In this document: piece after piece, positions 32,677-43,980 of the stretch
Numbering within the stretch: the first letter of the stretch is position 1
Layout of the letters: each line of letters starts with the position of its first letter
NCBI GenBank assembly: GCA_014218235.1
Contig: CM024763.1
Location: 87,964,244 to 88,028,243, forward strand
DNA length: 64,000 nt
Direction: 5' to 3'
Source of the DNA: Colocasia esculenta
Lineage: Eukaryota; Streptophyta; Magnoliopsida; Alismatales; Araceae
Notes under the pieces: model-generated
Databases searched by the model: none
The model's input: the letters and a program-made list of their open reading frames with translations, nothing else
What the model was told of the DNA's origin: nothing
Program-made: the position numbers and the translations under genes

Positions 32677-33725
32677 GTTCTCACCCACATCATCGTGTCA
32701 GAGTGAACGACATGCCAATCGGATCCCTATTTTAGAGTTTGGACCCCCGACTTGTGTGTTCTTGGTTTTTGTTAGATTAATGGTTTGAGCGTCGAACCCA
32801 AACTGGGAATCCAATTAGGATTCCGTCAATTCCCACACGTCGCTCTCACCCACCTGGTCATGTCGGAGTGAACGACATGCCGATCGGATCCCTATTTCAA
32901 ATTTTGGACCCCTGACTTGTGTGTTTTAACCCTTTGCACTTGGATTTTTTTTAGATTAGTGGTTTGAGAGCCAAATCCAAATCGGGAATCCGATTAGGAT
33001 TCCATTAGTTCCGACATGTCTCTCTCACTCACCCGCTCATGTCGGAGTGAACGGCATGCCGATCGGATCTCTATTTCAGATTCTGGACGCCCGACTTGCG
33101 TGTTCTAACCCTTGACATTTGGGTTTTTTTAACATTAATGGTTTGAGCGCCGAACCCAAACCGGGAATTCGATTAGGATTCTATCAGTTCCCATATGTTG
33201 CTCTCACCCACTTGTCATCTAGGATGAACAACATGCCTATTAAATCCCTATTTCAAATTTTGGACCCCCGACTTGATTATTCTAACCCTTTACACTTGAG
33301 TTTTTGTAAGATTAGTGGTTTGAGCTCCGAACCCAAACCGGAAATCCGATCAAGACTCCGTCAATTCTCATATGTCGCTCTCACCCACCCGGTCATGTCG
33401 GAGCAAGCGACATGCCGATCGGATCCCTATTTCAGATTTTAGACCCTCGACTTGTGTGTTCTAACCCTTTACATTTGGGTTTTTTTTTAGATTAATGGTT
33501 TGAGCGTCGAACTCAAAGCGGGAATCCGATTAGGATTCCATTAGTTTCCACACGTCGCTCTCACCCATTTGGTCGTGTTGGAGTGAACGGCATGCCGATT
33601 GGATCCCTATTTCAGATTTTGGACCCCTGACTTGCGTGTTCTAACCATTTACACTTGTGTTTTTATAAGATTAATGGTTTGAGCGCCGAACACAAACCGG
33701 GAATCTGATTAGGATTTCGTCAGTT
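32677..33725. repeat. Tandem array of about 179 bp monomers, right block
   Basis: About six monomers. Anchor positions are 32738, 32903, 33081, 33259, 33438 and 33618, spacing 178-180 except the first (165). Same monomer as 29030-29977. It ends at GTCAGTTCAC next to the transposon gene remnant. Confidence 0.95.
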
Positions 33726-33727
33726 CA

Positions 33728-35010
33728 CTATATGAAATTAAAAGTAATACTGACCTGAGGGGCTTGCTGTGAGATGCCTGCTCCTCTGATGGTAGCCACC
33801 AACTGCTCGACCATGGCGCCAAGGTGTAGCGGCAGCTGCTGCGACAACTCTTCCCGAATGAGGGTTTTGATGTTCTCTCCACCGCTACGGGGCGTCGCAG
33901 TAGACAAACTCATGTAGGCCGGAGGAGCGACTGAACTCACATATGAGGACAGCACTGAAGTAGTATCCATGCTATCCCCAAAACCATACACTCGACCCTT
34001 CCTCGGCACTTCCACTACGTCGACCCAGGCCTCCGGATCCAAGTCTGGCTAGGGAGTGCCCTTCGCATAGTGATCCGCCATCGTCTTGTCATAGGCCTCC
34101 TGCAGAATAAATTAAAAATATATTATTTATTACATATTTATTTAATTTCTAAATTTAATAAAAATTTTATATTTAGACTTACAGCAATCGTGCGAGCACT
34201 CTCACTGACATAGTCATCCGTCCCCTTTCGCTTATGAGTCCGATCAAATAACTCGCGAAATGTAGGGGCATGCTCGAGCTCGTGATGCTTACAATTCAAC
34301 AAAAGTAGTTAGTTTCACAATAATAATATATTAAGTAATTGAAACTTAATATACTTTCCAATTTCTGGTTGTGGGTCGCATAAGACACCGACCCACTAGT
34401 ATGCACATTCTTTTCCAAATGAGCTGCCCGATTGCATTTAGCCGCCTATGACCTCTCCTGCCATGGTCTAGTAGCCCAACGATAACAAAGGAACTCCCAA
34501 TAGTCCCTCCTCATCCACATCGGGCCGTAATCTATCCAAGCCGTGGGATCCTGATTGCCTACGATCTTCTCCACCTTGTCTCGGGCCTCCCATAGCGACT
34601 TTCTGAAATTAGTCTAGGCAGTAGACTCCCAGATGACTCGTGCTCGAGGGAGATCCTCTTCTCTCATGAATATGCACCTCCGCTGTTTAGAAATTAAATT
34701 ACTCAAACTTGTGCACTAACTGAGAGAGATAGTAATTAAAGAAATGACTGCAAATGAGTAAAAAGTAATAATATTGTGAACATGTCAAATAATAGATCCT
34801 GAACGGACAAGGGAACTCTTTCGACGAGTCCACTGGTCCTCGAATGTGTGCATGCAGCAACTATGTATATAGCGGGAAGCAGATCCTGGATCTATCTTTC
34901 CTCTGCAATTGCATATTAATTTTCTACATGAACCTTGTAACGTAAATAACAAATATAATAAGTTTGAAGTGATTAAGTTTACCCAAAAATCCAGCATGGC
35001 TGGCGTCTAG
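33728..35010 (-). pseudogene. CACTA-associated protein remnant (Transposase_24 type)
   Basis: These are fragments of the second protein of plant En/Spm elements. From 34042 to 33728 the frame reads DPEAWVDVVEVPRKGRVYG, then a serine-rich stretch and EELSQQLPLHLGAMVEQL. Upstream, at about 34690-34370, are ARVIWES, FRKSLWEAREKVEKI and a WIDYGPMWMRRDYWEFLCYRW block, followed by CNRAAH and TSGSVSYA. These match the order of the plant Ptta/En/Spm transposase family as I know it. Stops occur in the middle (for example after VIWESTA), and AT-rich gaps at 34110-34180, 34310-34350 and 34690-34780 look like introns. No TNPD-like DDE transposase was found, so the element would be non-autonomous. Confidence 0.75.
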
Positions 35011-35252
35011 CTGGCTGAACCACCTCCTCCACCGCTGGATGATGACTCTCTACCTCTATTGTAAAAATTAAGTACACTATTATTAAAAAAAATTAGAAGA
35101 CAAGAAACGTACTAAAGTATGGAAACATGCATGTACCTACTGCTGAATGGGATGGCACAAGTGACGCTACAGGCCGTGATGTGGATCCTGTAAAATTATA
35201 TGCACTTTAGAAAATATAAAGTTAATATGAACAGTAATATATAGAGTTTTCT

Positions 35253-35256
<4 letters not shown>

Positions 35257-35319
<63 letters not shown>

Positions 35320-35352
35320 TTATTTATTTATTTATCTATTTATTTATTTATC
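35257..35352. repeat. (TA)n and (TTTA)n microsatellite
   Basis: A TATATA run at about 35257-35314 is followed by TTTA units to about 35352. Similar CGGTGTAGTCGGGAAGG/GATGTGGATCC segments lie on both sides (about 35160-35250 and 35360-35450), suggesting a local duplication around it. Confidence 0.9.
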
Positions 35353-35466
35353 TCCGAGACAACCGGTGTAGTCGGGAAGGCGGACCCCGCAAAATTATAT
35401 GCACGTTAGAAAATATAAAGTTAATATACACAGTAAACTAAAATAATTGAGTTAGAGTACATATAT

Positions 35467-35940
35467 TGTCACACCCCAACGTGGAATCTCGGAACGTGAG
35501 ACAGTTGTAACTAAGCGGGTATAGAGCGTATAATAGACATTAAACTATTGGACAATTGAATAACACTAAATCAAATGCATTTCATTGATAATTCCACTAA
35601 TGTCTATTACAACCACTAATTTAGAACCATTACATAAGGCCTAATTGACATCATTGCATTGAATGAAAAGAAAGAAACTAAACTAAGACTCTCATAAGAC
35701 ACTAGTACTCCAGGGCACTCTTAATTCACTCCTAGTCATCCCCATCCTCATGAGTGTAGGTATCTTCTTCAGTTTTACCTGAGAACACAGGTCAAATAAC
35801 GCAGGGTGAGCGATAATGCCCAGTAGGACTTAAATCTTATGATCATATATGCTTTAAATGATTAATGTATTAAAGTGCAGAGTAACCATTGATAGAGAGA
35901 GAGTTAAGTACTGTCTAAGTTGCATTATCAGGCAATAGGC
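35467..35940 (-). repeat. LTR-like fragment with TGTCACACCCCAACG terminus
   Basis: The same terminus type as fragment H (26973), and like H it continues with a GGTGAGCGATAATGCCCAGTAGG block. It lies inside the CACTA element. The far end and a target duplication were not found, so it may be a captured or truncated LTR. Confidence 0.5.
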
Positions 35941-36639
35941 TTTTTCATTTTTTTTCTTTATATTTTTTTAGGTAATAGCCCAATCTGGCCAACCAACGGT
36001 GGGGTTGCCTGGTTGGGCCAGCACATTGCACCTGGCTTGGCCAGGAGTGCCCAGTGACGCACTGCTATAAGGGCACCTGATGCCCCTTCCTTTACAGACA
36101 GAGGAGGAGCAAGGCCAGCAGGGGCAGCCTCCAGCTACCATGGATAGGTGGCGGCGGTGGCAGGAGAGGATGTCGGCCGCCTCTGGCCATCGTCGGACCA
36201 CCTCCGGCCACCGCCAAGAAAACCATGAAAGAAGGCACAGAAAACCCACAAAAAAATGCATAGAAGCCATCGACACTTGAGAGGGAAGGGAGGGTCCATA
36301 CTGTGATGGTAGGAATCATCCAGCAACACCAACGTCGGCGACTGCGTCACCAACGTCAGCGACGGTGGTGCACGACACTCTCTTACTACCGCAGTTGGAG
36401 CAGAGCAGGGGAGGAAGAAGCAGCGGCGGCGGCGATGGGGCAACGACGGGGGCATGGAGATGACGATGGGGGCCTCCCCACGGCACGACCCCGGTGGCGG
36501 AGTCCTCCTCAGGCTGTCGGTGACGGTGGCCGCGGACACAGAGCACGAGAGAGAAAGAGAGCGCGAGTTAGAGAGAGAGAGAGAGAGAGAGCGAGTCAGA
36601 GAGAGAGAGAGCGCAACTTTAGAAATCCAGGGTGCGGTA
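35941..36639. other. GC-rich stretch and (GA)n tract inside the CACTA element
   Basis: Positions 36080-36540 are clearly richer in GC than the surroundings and rich in CGGCGG/GGTGGC words. Open frames exist on both strands (for example 36135-36995 minus, 286 codons) without any motif I recognise. A (GA)n tract follows at 36541-36616. It could be a captured gene fragment. Confidence 0.4.
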
Positions 36640-36918
36640 TTACTGACGAAATGTCTGACAGATATATTTTTGTCAAAAATGCTGTCGGCATTTTTTGACG
36701 AAAATATTTCTGTCAGAAATGCAGTCGGCATTTTCCAATGTAATATTCCGTCGAAAATTCCGTCTGTATTAGAGATAGGATTTCGGACGGAAACATTTCC
36801 GTCAAAAATGCCGACAATAATTCTGATGGAAAAATATCCATCGGTAAATGCCGACAGAATTTTCAATGAAAATATATATGTCGTAAATTTTGTCTCTAAT
36901 ACTGCTTTTTCTGGTGTG
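36640..36918. repeat. CACTA right subterminal repeats and end
   Basis: Repeats of TCTGTCAGAAATG, TTTCCGTCAAAAATGCCGAC and similar words lead to the terminus CTGCTTTTTCTGGTGTG at 36918. Confidence 0.85.
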
Positions 36919-37951
36919 ACGTGCAACTCCTCACAGGAGAGCGTCAGAAGACTAGAACCTCGCAGGCTCAACAGCACAAAACAAGCATGCAACAACAGTC
37001 ACACACACTCACACAAGAAGGTAGGACTAGCTAGGGCCTATGGCTTGGCGCCTTGACACCATAGAGTCCTTAAACCATAGCAACGTGTACACAATCAAAC
37101 GCTTTCCCTCGCGTCTGGTCCACGACTGATTTTCCTCTACGTCGGACTCAAACAGTGGAGAAGGGGCCCCATGAAAACTTGCTCGTAACCACCACAAGAG
37201 GCACGCATTGGACAGAGTCGCACTCGATGCCCAAGCTCACTGGCGGAATAGCTCAACACCAATCATCCAGACAGAGCCCAGCTCAATGCCCAGGAGACAC
37301 CACACCACAAAACACGACAAAGCACAACACACGTACAGACGGAGATGCTCTCAACTTCAGGCACATCGTGCAGGGAGGCGGACATCGCATGTCCAAGCCT
37401 CACACACAAAAGGGAACTCAGACTGTTGGGACCTACCCATAGATGGCATAGTCTTCTGCCGTCTACTCTATGTAGACGACAATATCGACTGCCGTTAATA
37501 ACATTTTGATATCAAGAAACTTTGCCGCCAAGTTCATCCTAAAGAACTCGACGGCAGCAACCCTTGTCGTCAAGTTCATCAGCTTCCAACAGCTGATACG
37601 GCCCTAGGTTGCTTCCCAGGGCAATCCAAGCCTAGAAAACATAATCCGATGATGGGAAATGCTTTCCCTCATCAAATAATACCATCATTGTGCTGGAAAA
37701 CATCGATCCAACACTTGGAACAAGCAATTCACCCTCAAACTCCGACATGGAAAACAAATCACATGCACATTAGCTCATATAAGAAATCAAGGAGAATTTT
37801 AGGGGTAGGCTCCCTACCTCATAATGCCAAAAACCCCAAGAAAACCTCAAAATCATGTCGTTTGTCCACGCACACCCTGCGAGGTTGATCCTCTAAATCT
37901 TATGTTTCCTTGCCCGTTCCAAGGCCGCCACGCACACTGGGACCTCCCCAT
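36919..37951 (-). mobile_element. Solo LTR F, segment 2
   Basis: It resumes after the CACTA element with ...AGGAGAGCGTCAGAAGACTAGAACCTCGC-type sequence that aligns to LTR E, including TTGGCGCCTTGACACCATAG and GGAGAAGGGGCCCCA. It contains GACGG-core inverted repeats (about 37450-37590) matching those in E. It is cut at 37951 by solo LTR G; CCCAT at 37947-37951 is G's target duplication. Confidence 0.9.
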
Positions 37952-39365
37952 TGTAGACACCTAATTCTAGCCCATAAGTCAAACCACATTTCTTATTCTC
38001 TTAATGAGCCCCACGAATTGGTTACTCGCCTTGAGCCCATCTGTTAGCCATATTTTGAGCCCATTAAAAGCCCAATTTTTAGCTTGTCCCGTCCAATTAT
38101 CATTTCAAGAGTCCTTGTTCTTAAATAGTCAATTATTTTCCTAAATAATTGATCAAAATTCAAGAATAATCGATCATCCTTAACACGACGGGTCGTAGTG
38201 TCGCGTTAGCTCATGTTGCGCCCTCCTTGACCATCACGACAGCCCATGCATATCTGTTCACATGCCTTCATGGTCGCAACCACCTTGGCCGTCGTGACAA
38301 TCCTTGTCGCGTCCCTACGACCCGTCGCGACAAGCTCTGCATGTGCTGGCCTCCGCAACCCCCTCCACTTTATCCTCCTTTGGGATTATCATCATCCAAA
38401 CAACCCCCCAGCCGCGGTTTGAGGGTCCATCTCTCCTTGGAACCCTCCTAGGACTCTTCCCATCTGGATTTACTTGGCGTTTTATCACTTTTTATGGGTC
38501 ATTATCACTTATGGACGGGATTTTCTCTCTCCACTCTATATAAGTGACCCTTCCCTTTCAAAGAAGGAAAAAGCCCATTTTTGCCACGAAGTGCTGCCAA
38601 AATCCTTTCAGAACTTCCCCTTAGCTCGTGGCTCTCACATTTCCACCCTTTTCTCCATTATCCTCTTCATTAAGTCATGACTTTTCCTTCAAATATGAAG
38701 CTTGGTGACTAAGGAGGCAGCTTCCATATTCTTCCAGGGATGCTACACGACCAAGGACATCACCCCACGGCCAGGGAATCTCTCCTTTGGGGCTCTTTCT
38801 TCTTTCCTCCTCCTCATTTCTCTCCATGCTTGTTATTATTTTCTTTTAGATAGGGACATTTCTCTTCTTTTCCCATGTTTTTATGAAACCCAAGGGGTCT
38901 AAAACACCCCCCAGGTTCGTTTCCTCCATGCTCTTCCCTTCTCATTTCATTTTAAATAGTTACTTCACTTAAATATAGTCTAACAGGGTTTCTTTTGTTG
39001 TTTTCGTTGTTTTGGCAGATACTTTGGCAAGGATAGATGAGGAGCTCTTGCTTTCTAACCGGCTGGAGAGCAGGAAGAAGGTCCCCCCCATCTTTCTCTC
39101 GCACTGTAGAGAACGTGTCGGCCACCTGCGTCGCGACAAGAAGAACGCGCCCTGTCGGGGCGTCGCGACAGCGATAGCATCACGACGGGGAGACCCATCG
39201 CAACATCAGTAAGTGCACGCTTCTCTTTCCTTTTTATAGCACGTTAGCCTTATTTTGTGTTCATATTTAGGACAACTTGTTAGGTGGCGATCACATCCTT
39301 AAATCCATGCTTTGGATATTTAAAACATGTTGTGTGTTTCGAGGGGTCACATCCCCGTGATTACA
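37952..39365 (+). mobile_element. Solo LTR G (1414 bp)
   Basis: It starts TGTAGACACCTAATT and ends CCCCGTGATTACA with the exact 5 bp duplication CCCAT on both sides (37947-37951 and 39366-39370). TATATAA at 38537-38543 is a plausible TATA box and supports plus orientation. It is unrelated to the other LTRs here; the TGTAGACAC start is of a type common in plant Gypsy elements. The short open frames inside have no recognisable domain. Confidence 0.92.
38537..38543 (+). promoter_or_regulatory. TATA box of solo LTR G
   Basis: TATATAA, about 585 bases into the LTR, followed by AAGTGACCC. No other TATA-like element is as clear in this LTR. Confidence 0.55.
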
Positions 39366-39738
39366 CCCATGAGCTCCCGTCGGCCGTCGGAAGACGTGGA
39401 GAAGGAGAGAGGCGAAGGTGGTGGTGTGGAAGGGGAGAAAAAGGTGGAAGAAGGGGCCTCGGGTTGCCATATAAAAATAGGCTCGGTAACAGTTGACATC
39501 AACCTATGCTGCCATCAACCACACCGCCTGGAACTTGACGTCCACATCAACTGCCATCAAGTTCCAAACTCGGAAAACTCCAAAAATCCTAGTAGACAAC
39601 AACATCCATTGTCTTCAGAACCAATTTGGCGGCACACAATGCGCCGTCAACACAATGTTGACGTCAAGCACCCTTGACGTCAACCAACACTAATCTAAGA
39701 AGGCCCATTAAGGGTCCAATAAGACCCATGGCTTTACA
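39366..39738 (-). mobile_element. Solo LTR F, segment 3
   Basis: This is the last part of LTR F, aligning to LTR E from GAGCTCCCGTCGGCCGTCGG to the terminus GGCTTTACA (39738). It is followed by TTATG, the duplicate of 27805-27809. It includes several TTGACGTCAA-type words near 39490-39690. Confidence 0.92.
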
Positions 39739-41000
39739 TTATGGCAACGAGAAGATTATGGATTAAGATGAGATTTAAACAAGAGAATGAAATGAGAACT
39801 TGTAATCTAAGAACCAATCTGGGTTCTAATTTACCAAACCACGAGAAACAACAAGGTCGAGATGAGATGAGAATAGCAAGAACAATCGGCGCATAGCTGG
39901 TTGATATATGTCGTGCACTACTCGGACATGATCAGAAAGGTATCATGAGATTTCATGGTACAACTGTCTCGGCGACCTTGTGGGAATCTAAGGTCAACGG
40001 AGACTTGTGGAGGTCTCACATGAAGACGTTCTAGTCTGATAGGAGAAATACTCGCAGAGAGTCCGTCAATCACGGAGGGGTGTTCCTATCCACAACATGC
40101 TAAGTACACATCACACGAGGCGATAGTCTCAAGAGCAACAAAACAAGACCTTGATACGAGATGAATATATTTTCAAGAGCGTAATAGTTAACATTTAAAA
40201 CATGTGTTTAATATGATTAACTCTATTTACCACTTTATTACTAGTTAGGTCAACCTCCTCAGCAGCAAGTTAGGTCAAACTTGGGAAGGGATTGGGTTGT
40301 ATTTAAAAGAATATGTCGTTAGGAGTCCTAATGAGACTCTAACTTCCTAATCACGAGTTTCATTTTCTTTCCTTCCTTCCTTGGAATCTCCCACTCTGAA
40401 TTTCTTTAGGATTTGGTTGGAAACTCGTCCTCCTATGATGGGCTAGGGTTTCTTTAGATTTTAACCCAAATTCATGACCCAATTGAACTTAATAACTCAC
40501 TAATTAACTAATTAATTGGGTTACACAAATTAAATACTATTTTTTATATTTTATGCCTAATTAATCCTCGTACTTGACCCGAAAAACTCTCATGGGTCCA
40601 ACTAGTTGCTGAGGTAAGAGTAATGCAAGTTGGAACCATGTTACATGTCTCACATGTGTGAGTGTGTTTATGTTTATTTCATTTCTACTGTTGTGCCATG
40701 CCGACCATTTGAATCTCATTTTTATTTTCTGGATGGTGACACTATATCTCTACACCTTTTTGATAAGTTGAGCATCAAATTAAGATTCTCCTCTGAGTAG
40801 CATGTAGAATTTTTCGCATTGTAAAAAAAAAAAACTTTCCTCACCACATTTCACTATTTCAAATGATGTTCAGTAGAATCGTAGCTATAAAATCTCAAAC
40901 TTTTGCATATACATCATTCTAAAATATCATATTTGCATAAGTTGCACTTGTATGTATTCTCATAATTTTTTTTTTAAATAAAGAAATATTAAATATCCAC
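39739..41000. other. Stretch without recognised genes
   Basis: This continues the DNA around LTR F, presumably the rest of repeat H or its host. I see no coding motif and no element ends. An A run lies at about 40825-40836. Confidence 0.5.
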
Positions 41001-41420
41001 CCCACGCATCCACTTCGTGATGACCTATGCGTTGGGCGTAGCCGCGACGCAGGGCGGTGACCCCGATTCAGCCTGCGGCCCCGACAGCACGTGCTTCGTC
41101 GCGAAGGATGCAGGAAGCAGCAAATCCTCTTTTGCCCCGGCGGATCGCAGGCAATTATAGCACAATTTGTTTCCCAAGCACGTGCTTATTCTTCGTCCGA
41201 ATCCACTTCTTCTTATTTTTTATTTTTTTTATTTTTTATTACCTTGCCGTCACGTCCACGCCGAATCACCGAAAGATGGCAGTTGCGCGTGACAGGCGTC
41301 TCTTCCTCGAAGCCTCCCCTGGGCTCTTCGCCCCCGCCAACGACGCTCATCTTCGAGGGTTTCAAACCTACTTGTTTTTGGGGAGGAGAAGGTTACGAAT
41401 TAGGAGTAGAATTTTGTAAA
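41001..41420 (+). other. GC-richer island with short open frames, function unknown
   Basis: GC content rises sharply compared with both flanks. A 120-codon plus-strand frame (41057-41419) overlaps another of 123 codons (41091-41462). Neither shows a domain, and both contain a low-complexity Phe/Leu stretch from a T run. It could be a 5' exon or pseudogene fragment, or part of an unrecognised repeat. Confidence 0.25.
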
Positions 41421-41624
41421 AGCATTTTTTTGTTTAACTACAAAATGCAAGTATTTATATAGGAGCCAGACTCTATAGTTATGATAATAGTATAAGCTTC
41501 ACCCGTGCTTGTACTTTATGTTTGTGCAAAACTTTACTCTACAAATTATAATATGGACATCATTTATTATTATATATTTTTATTAAGATTTTAAAATTTG
41601 GGTGAAAATAAGATCGTTACAAGT

Positions 41625-42323
41625 TGTTATGGGGAGTTCTCGGTAGGTCAGCCAATTCTCGGGCGAGGCTGACCTCATTAAATGTGTAGGCCGACATCTC
41701 TTTGTGGAGAAGCGTGACCCATTTTATCCTACGACGCTTGTCGGCAGGATCCACCATTCGCCCATCAGACCGACTAGTTCAGCTCGGCAGGCTCATCCCC
41801 CTCTGGTCGGACTGTGTCGACCTGGAGCCCAGAGTACTCGTGAGTGCTTCGAAACATCACTCACGTGACTGACGAGGCAAAATGGGCAAGATCCGAGGAT
41901 TACGGAACCAATAACTTCAGCTATTAAGACCACGGTCTCGATGACCTGGCAGGGCGGTGGCAACTTTCAATCTGGCATTAATCACAGAAACCCCCAGCAG
42001 ATTGGCGGGGTCGTCCGGCTGTTACATAAGTGTCCTAATACTATAAAAGAGGTAGACACTCTACGGGCGCAAGTTCACTGTTCTACCCCAAGCTAGGCCA
42101 TTCTACTTGGCTAGCGACTGACAAGAACGTCGAAGTGTCTCCCTGTCGAGAATTTTCGGCAGGCTTTGCAGGTTAGGTCGAGAGCTCGGAACCAGCGTCA
42201 CACGTCGGCCAAGCGCGCCTCAGACGGGATTCATCAGCTTGGTCGTCTCGGCTCACATGTCGGCGAGGTGCGCCTCAGCAGTCACCTCGGCGTGAGCCGA
42301 CCTATGTTACACATACTGTAACA
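41625..42323 (+). repeat. LTR I1 of a Tat-type derivative (699 bp)
   Basis: It starts TGTTATGGGGAG and ends CATACTGTAACA. A TATA box (CTATAAAAGAGG) lies near 42050. It is followed after one base by the typical TGGCGCC primer site, so this is a 5' LTR in plus orientation. LTRs I2 (46446) and J (50872) are related. Confidence 0.82.
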
Positions 42324-42324
42324 T

Positions 42325-42342
42325 TGGCGCCATCTATGGGAA
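42325..42342 (+). other. Primer binding site, TGGCGCC type
   Basis: TGGCGCCATCTATGGGAA resembles the primer site found in plant Tat-lineage Gypsy elements. It lies one base after LTR I1. Confidence 0.8.
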
Positions 42343-42832
42343 ATGCTACTAAAGGTCAGCATGGTTTTCCCCACATCACTTTAATTGATCTCAACCAAAC
42401 GCGGATATTATCACCGGAGATCAACAAGGAGTCGACCTCGTTCGACATGTATCACCGAAGAATTGGTTAAGGGGGCTGCATCATCATGAATGAATCCCCT
42501 TCGATCAGTGGGTCTTAAAGCCTCCTTCTCGGGGGCCATGTGGTCAGCCATCCGATGATTTGGTGTAGTGACCATGTTGAGCGTAATCTAGTCTTGAGTG
42601 AAAGGTTCGTAACTCAATTTGAGTCGAAGGCCCATACCGTGTGGTCAAGGACCTCGGGCCGATCAGTTGTCCAACGTGATGGTCGGCTATTCTAAAAACA
42701 TTGAATGCCGAACCGATGCAGTGTTATTTGCCTAGATGTTTCAATAAAGTTAAACTCTATAGTGCATTTGCGTGATTTAAGTGTGGTTGAAATATTGAAA
42801 CTTGGCGAGTCACTTTATAGCATCGTCATTTG
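42343..42832 (+). other. Leader/interior remnant of the Tat-type derivative
   Basis: The sequence after the primer site has no gag or pol motif. The whole gag-pol region expected here is missing, so the element is a large internal deletion derivative. Confidence 0.55.
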
Positions 42833-43490
42833 TTAATTCTTTGAGCACTCATCTGACCTTGACAACACGAGAATAGAATGAACGTGGATGTCATAGTTCG
42901 TTGGACAAGGTCGCTTCAGCACTCTCCTGGGACTAAGAGACGACATCCGACGTGAATTGAAAGCGTGGTCGCTTCGGCACACGTTATGAACATGGACGTC
43001 GTAGTTCGCTGGACGAGGTCGCTTCGGCACTCTCCTGGGACTAAGAGACGACGTTCGACGTGAATTGAAAGCGTGGTCGCTTCGGCACACGTAATGGACG
43101 TGGACGTCGTAGTTCGCTGTACGAGGTCACTTCGGCACTCTCCTGGGATTGAGGGACGACATCCGACATGATTTGAAGACGTGGTCGCTTCGGCACAAGC
43201 AATGAACGTGGACGTCGTAGTTCGCTGAATGAGGTCACTTCGGCACTTTCCTGGGACTGAGAGACGACATCCGACGTGAATTGAAAGCGTGGTCGCTTCG
43301 GCACACGTAATGTATGTGGACATCGTAGTTCACTGGATGAGTTCGCTTCGCACTCTCCTGGAACTGAGGGACGACGTCCGATGTGAATTGAAAGCGTGGT
43401 CGCTTCGGCATTCGCAATGGACGTGGACATCGAATTTCGCTGGACGAGGTCGCCTCGACACTCGTCAGGAACTAAGAGACAACGAAGATT
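42833..43490. repeat. Tandem array of 108 bp units
   Basis: About six copies. The word ACTCTCCTGG or its variants occurs at 42921, 43029, 43137, 43245, 43352 and 43460, spacing 108 with one 107. Each unit carries GGTCGCTTCGGCAC twice and a CGACATCCGACGTGAATTG block. Because 108 is a multiple of three, several overlapping open frames run through it on the minus strand; they are repeat-derived. Confidence 0.95.
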
Positions 43491-43980
43491 AACTACAGAG
43501 CATCATTTCTCGTTACTATCTTTTGTTGGTGGACAAGGCGAGGTCTTGTTTGTGGTATCTTCTGATCCGACCATATGACCGGACATACGTGTGGTCATAG
43601 AGGTCCGAGCCGACCTCAAGAATTGACCTATTCCCAGTAGTCAGAGGCCCGAGCCGACCTCGAAAAGGACTTATTCTCAGATTATAGAGGTTTGAGCCGA
43701 CCTCGAGAACTGACCTATCTCGGTAAATGTATGAGCCGACCTTGAGAGTACAAGGTCGCTTTAGCGCTCGTAAAGGCTTGTTCGCGAGACAAGATCGCTT
43801 CGGCACTCGTCGAGAATGAAATTCTGATGTGCAGAGAGACTAAGGGAAATTTCGAAGGGTAAGTTCTCGGAAACTCCGACGACACCTATGAAAATGCAGT
43901 TGATGACAAGAAATTTGCGAAGTTCTATTAATGAAGCAAAAAGGTACAAAATGTATGGCAAAGTGCCATGTACAAATTCC
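43491..43980. other. Spacer with scattered GAGCCGACCTCGA words
   Basis: Irregular repeats of GAGCCGACCT (about 43600-43745) and single CGCTTCGGCACTCG words related to the 108 bp unit. No gene seen. Confidence 0.5.

Larger units (their letters stand above)
28249..36918. mobile_element. CACTA (En/Spm) DNA transposon, decayed
   Basis: The left end reads CACAATAAGAAAAAGCAG and the right end is the inverse of CACACCAGAAAAAGCAG. Short subterminal repeats with the core CCGTCGG/CCGTCAG fill about 400 bases inside the left end and about 280 inside the right end. Both are hallmarks of CACTA elements. The interior has a Transposase_24-like gene remnant, a 179 bp tandem array and a Copia fragment. It interrupts LTR F: F resumes at 36919 with sequence matching LTR E. 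A clean 3 bp target duplication is not visible (GGT on the left, ACG on the right). Confidence 0.88.

Noticed and set aside
28246..36921. A perfect 3 bp target duplication for the CACTA element
   Set aside because: The flanking bases are GGT on the left and ACG on the right. They do not match, so I did not claim one.
36135..36995. 286-codon minus-strand frame as a real gene
   Set aside because: It crosses the CACTA right terminus at 36918, the subterminal repeats and a GA tract (giving Ser-Leu repeats), so it cannot be one natural protein.
42916..43430. Overlapping minus-strand frames of 129-135 codons
   Set aside because: They are explained by the 108 bp tandem repeat, whose unit is a multiple of three. 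They are not separate genes.
42833..43490. Possible CRISPR-like array
   Set aside because: Units are contiguous 108 bp repeats without unique spacers, inside a plant retroelement. The other arrays (46969, 29030, 62540) likewise lack a repeat-spacer structure.
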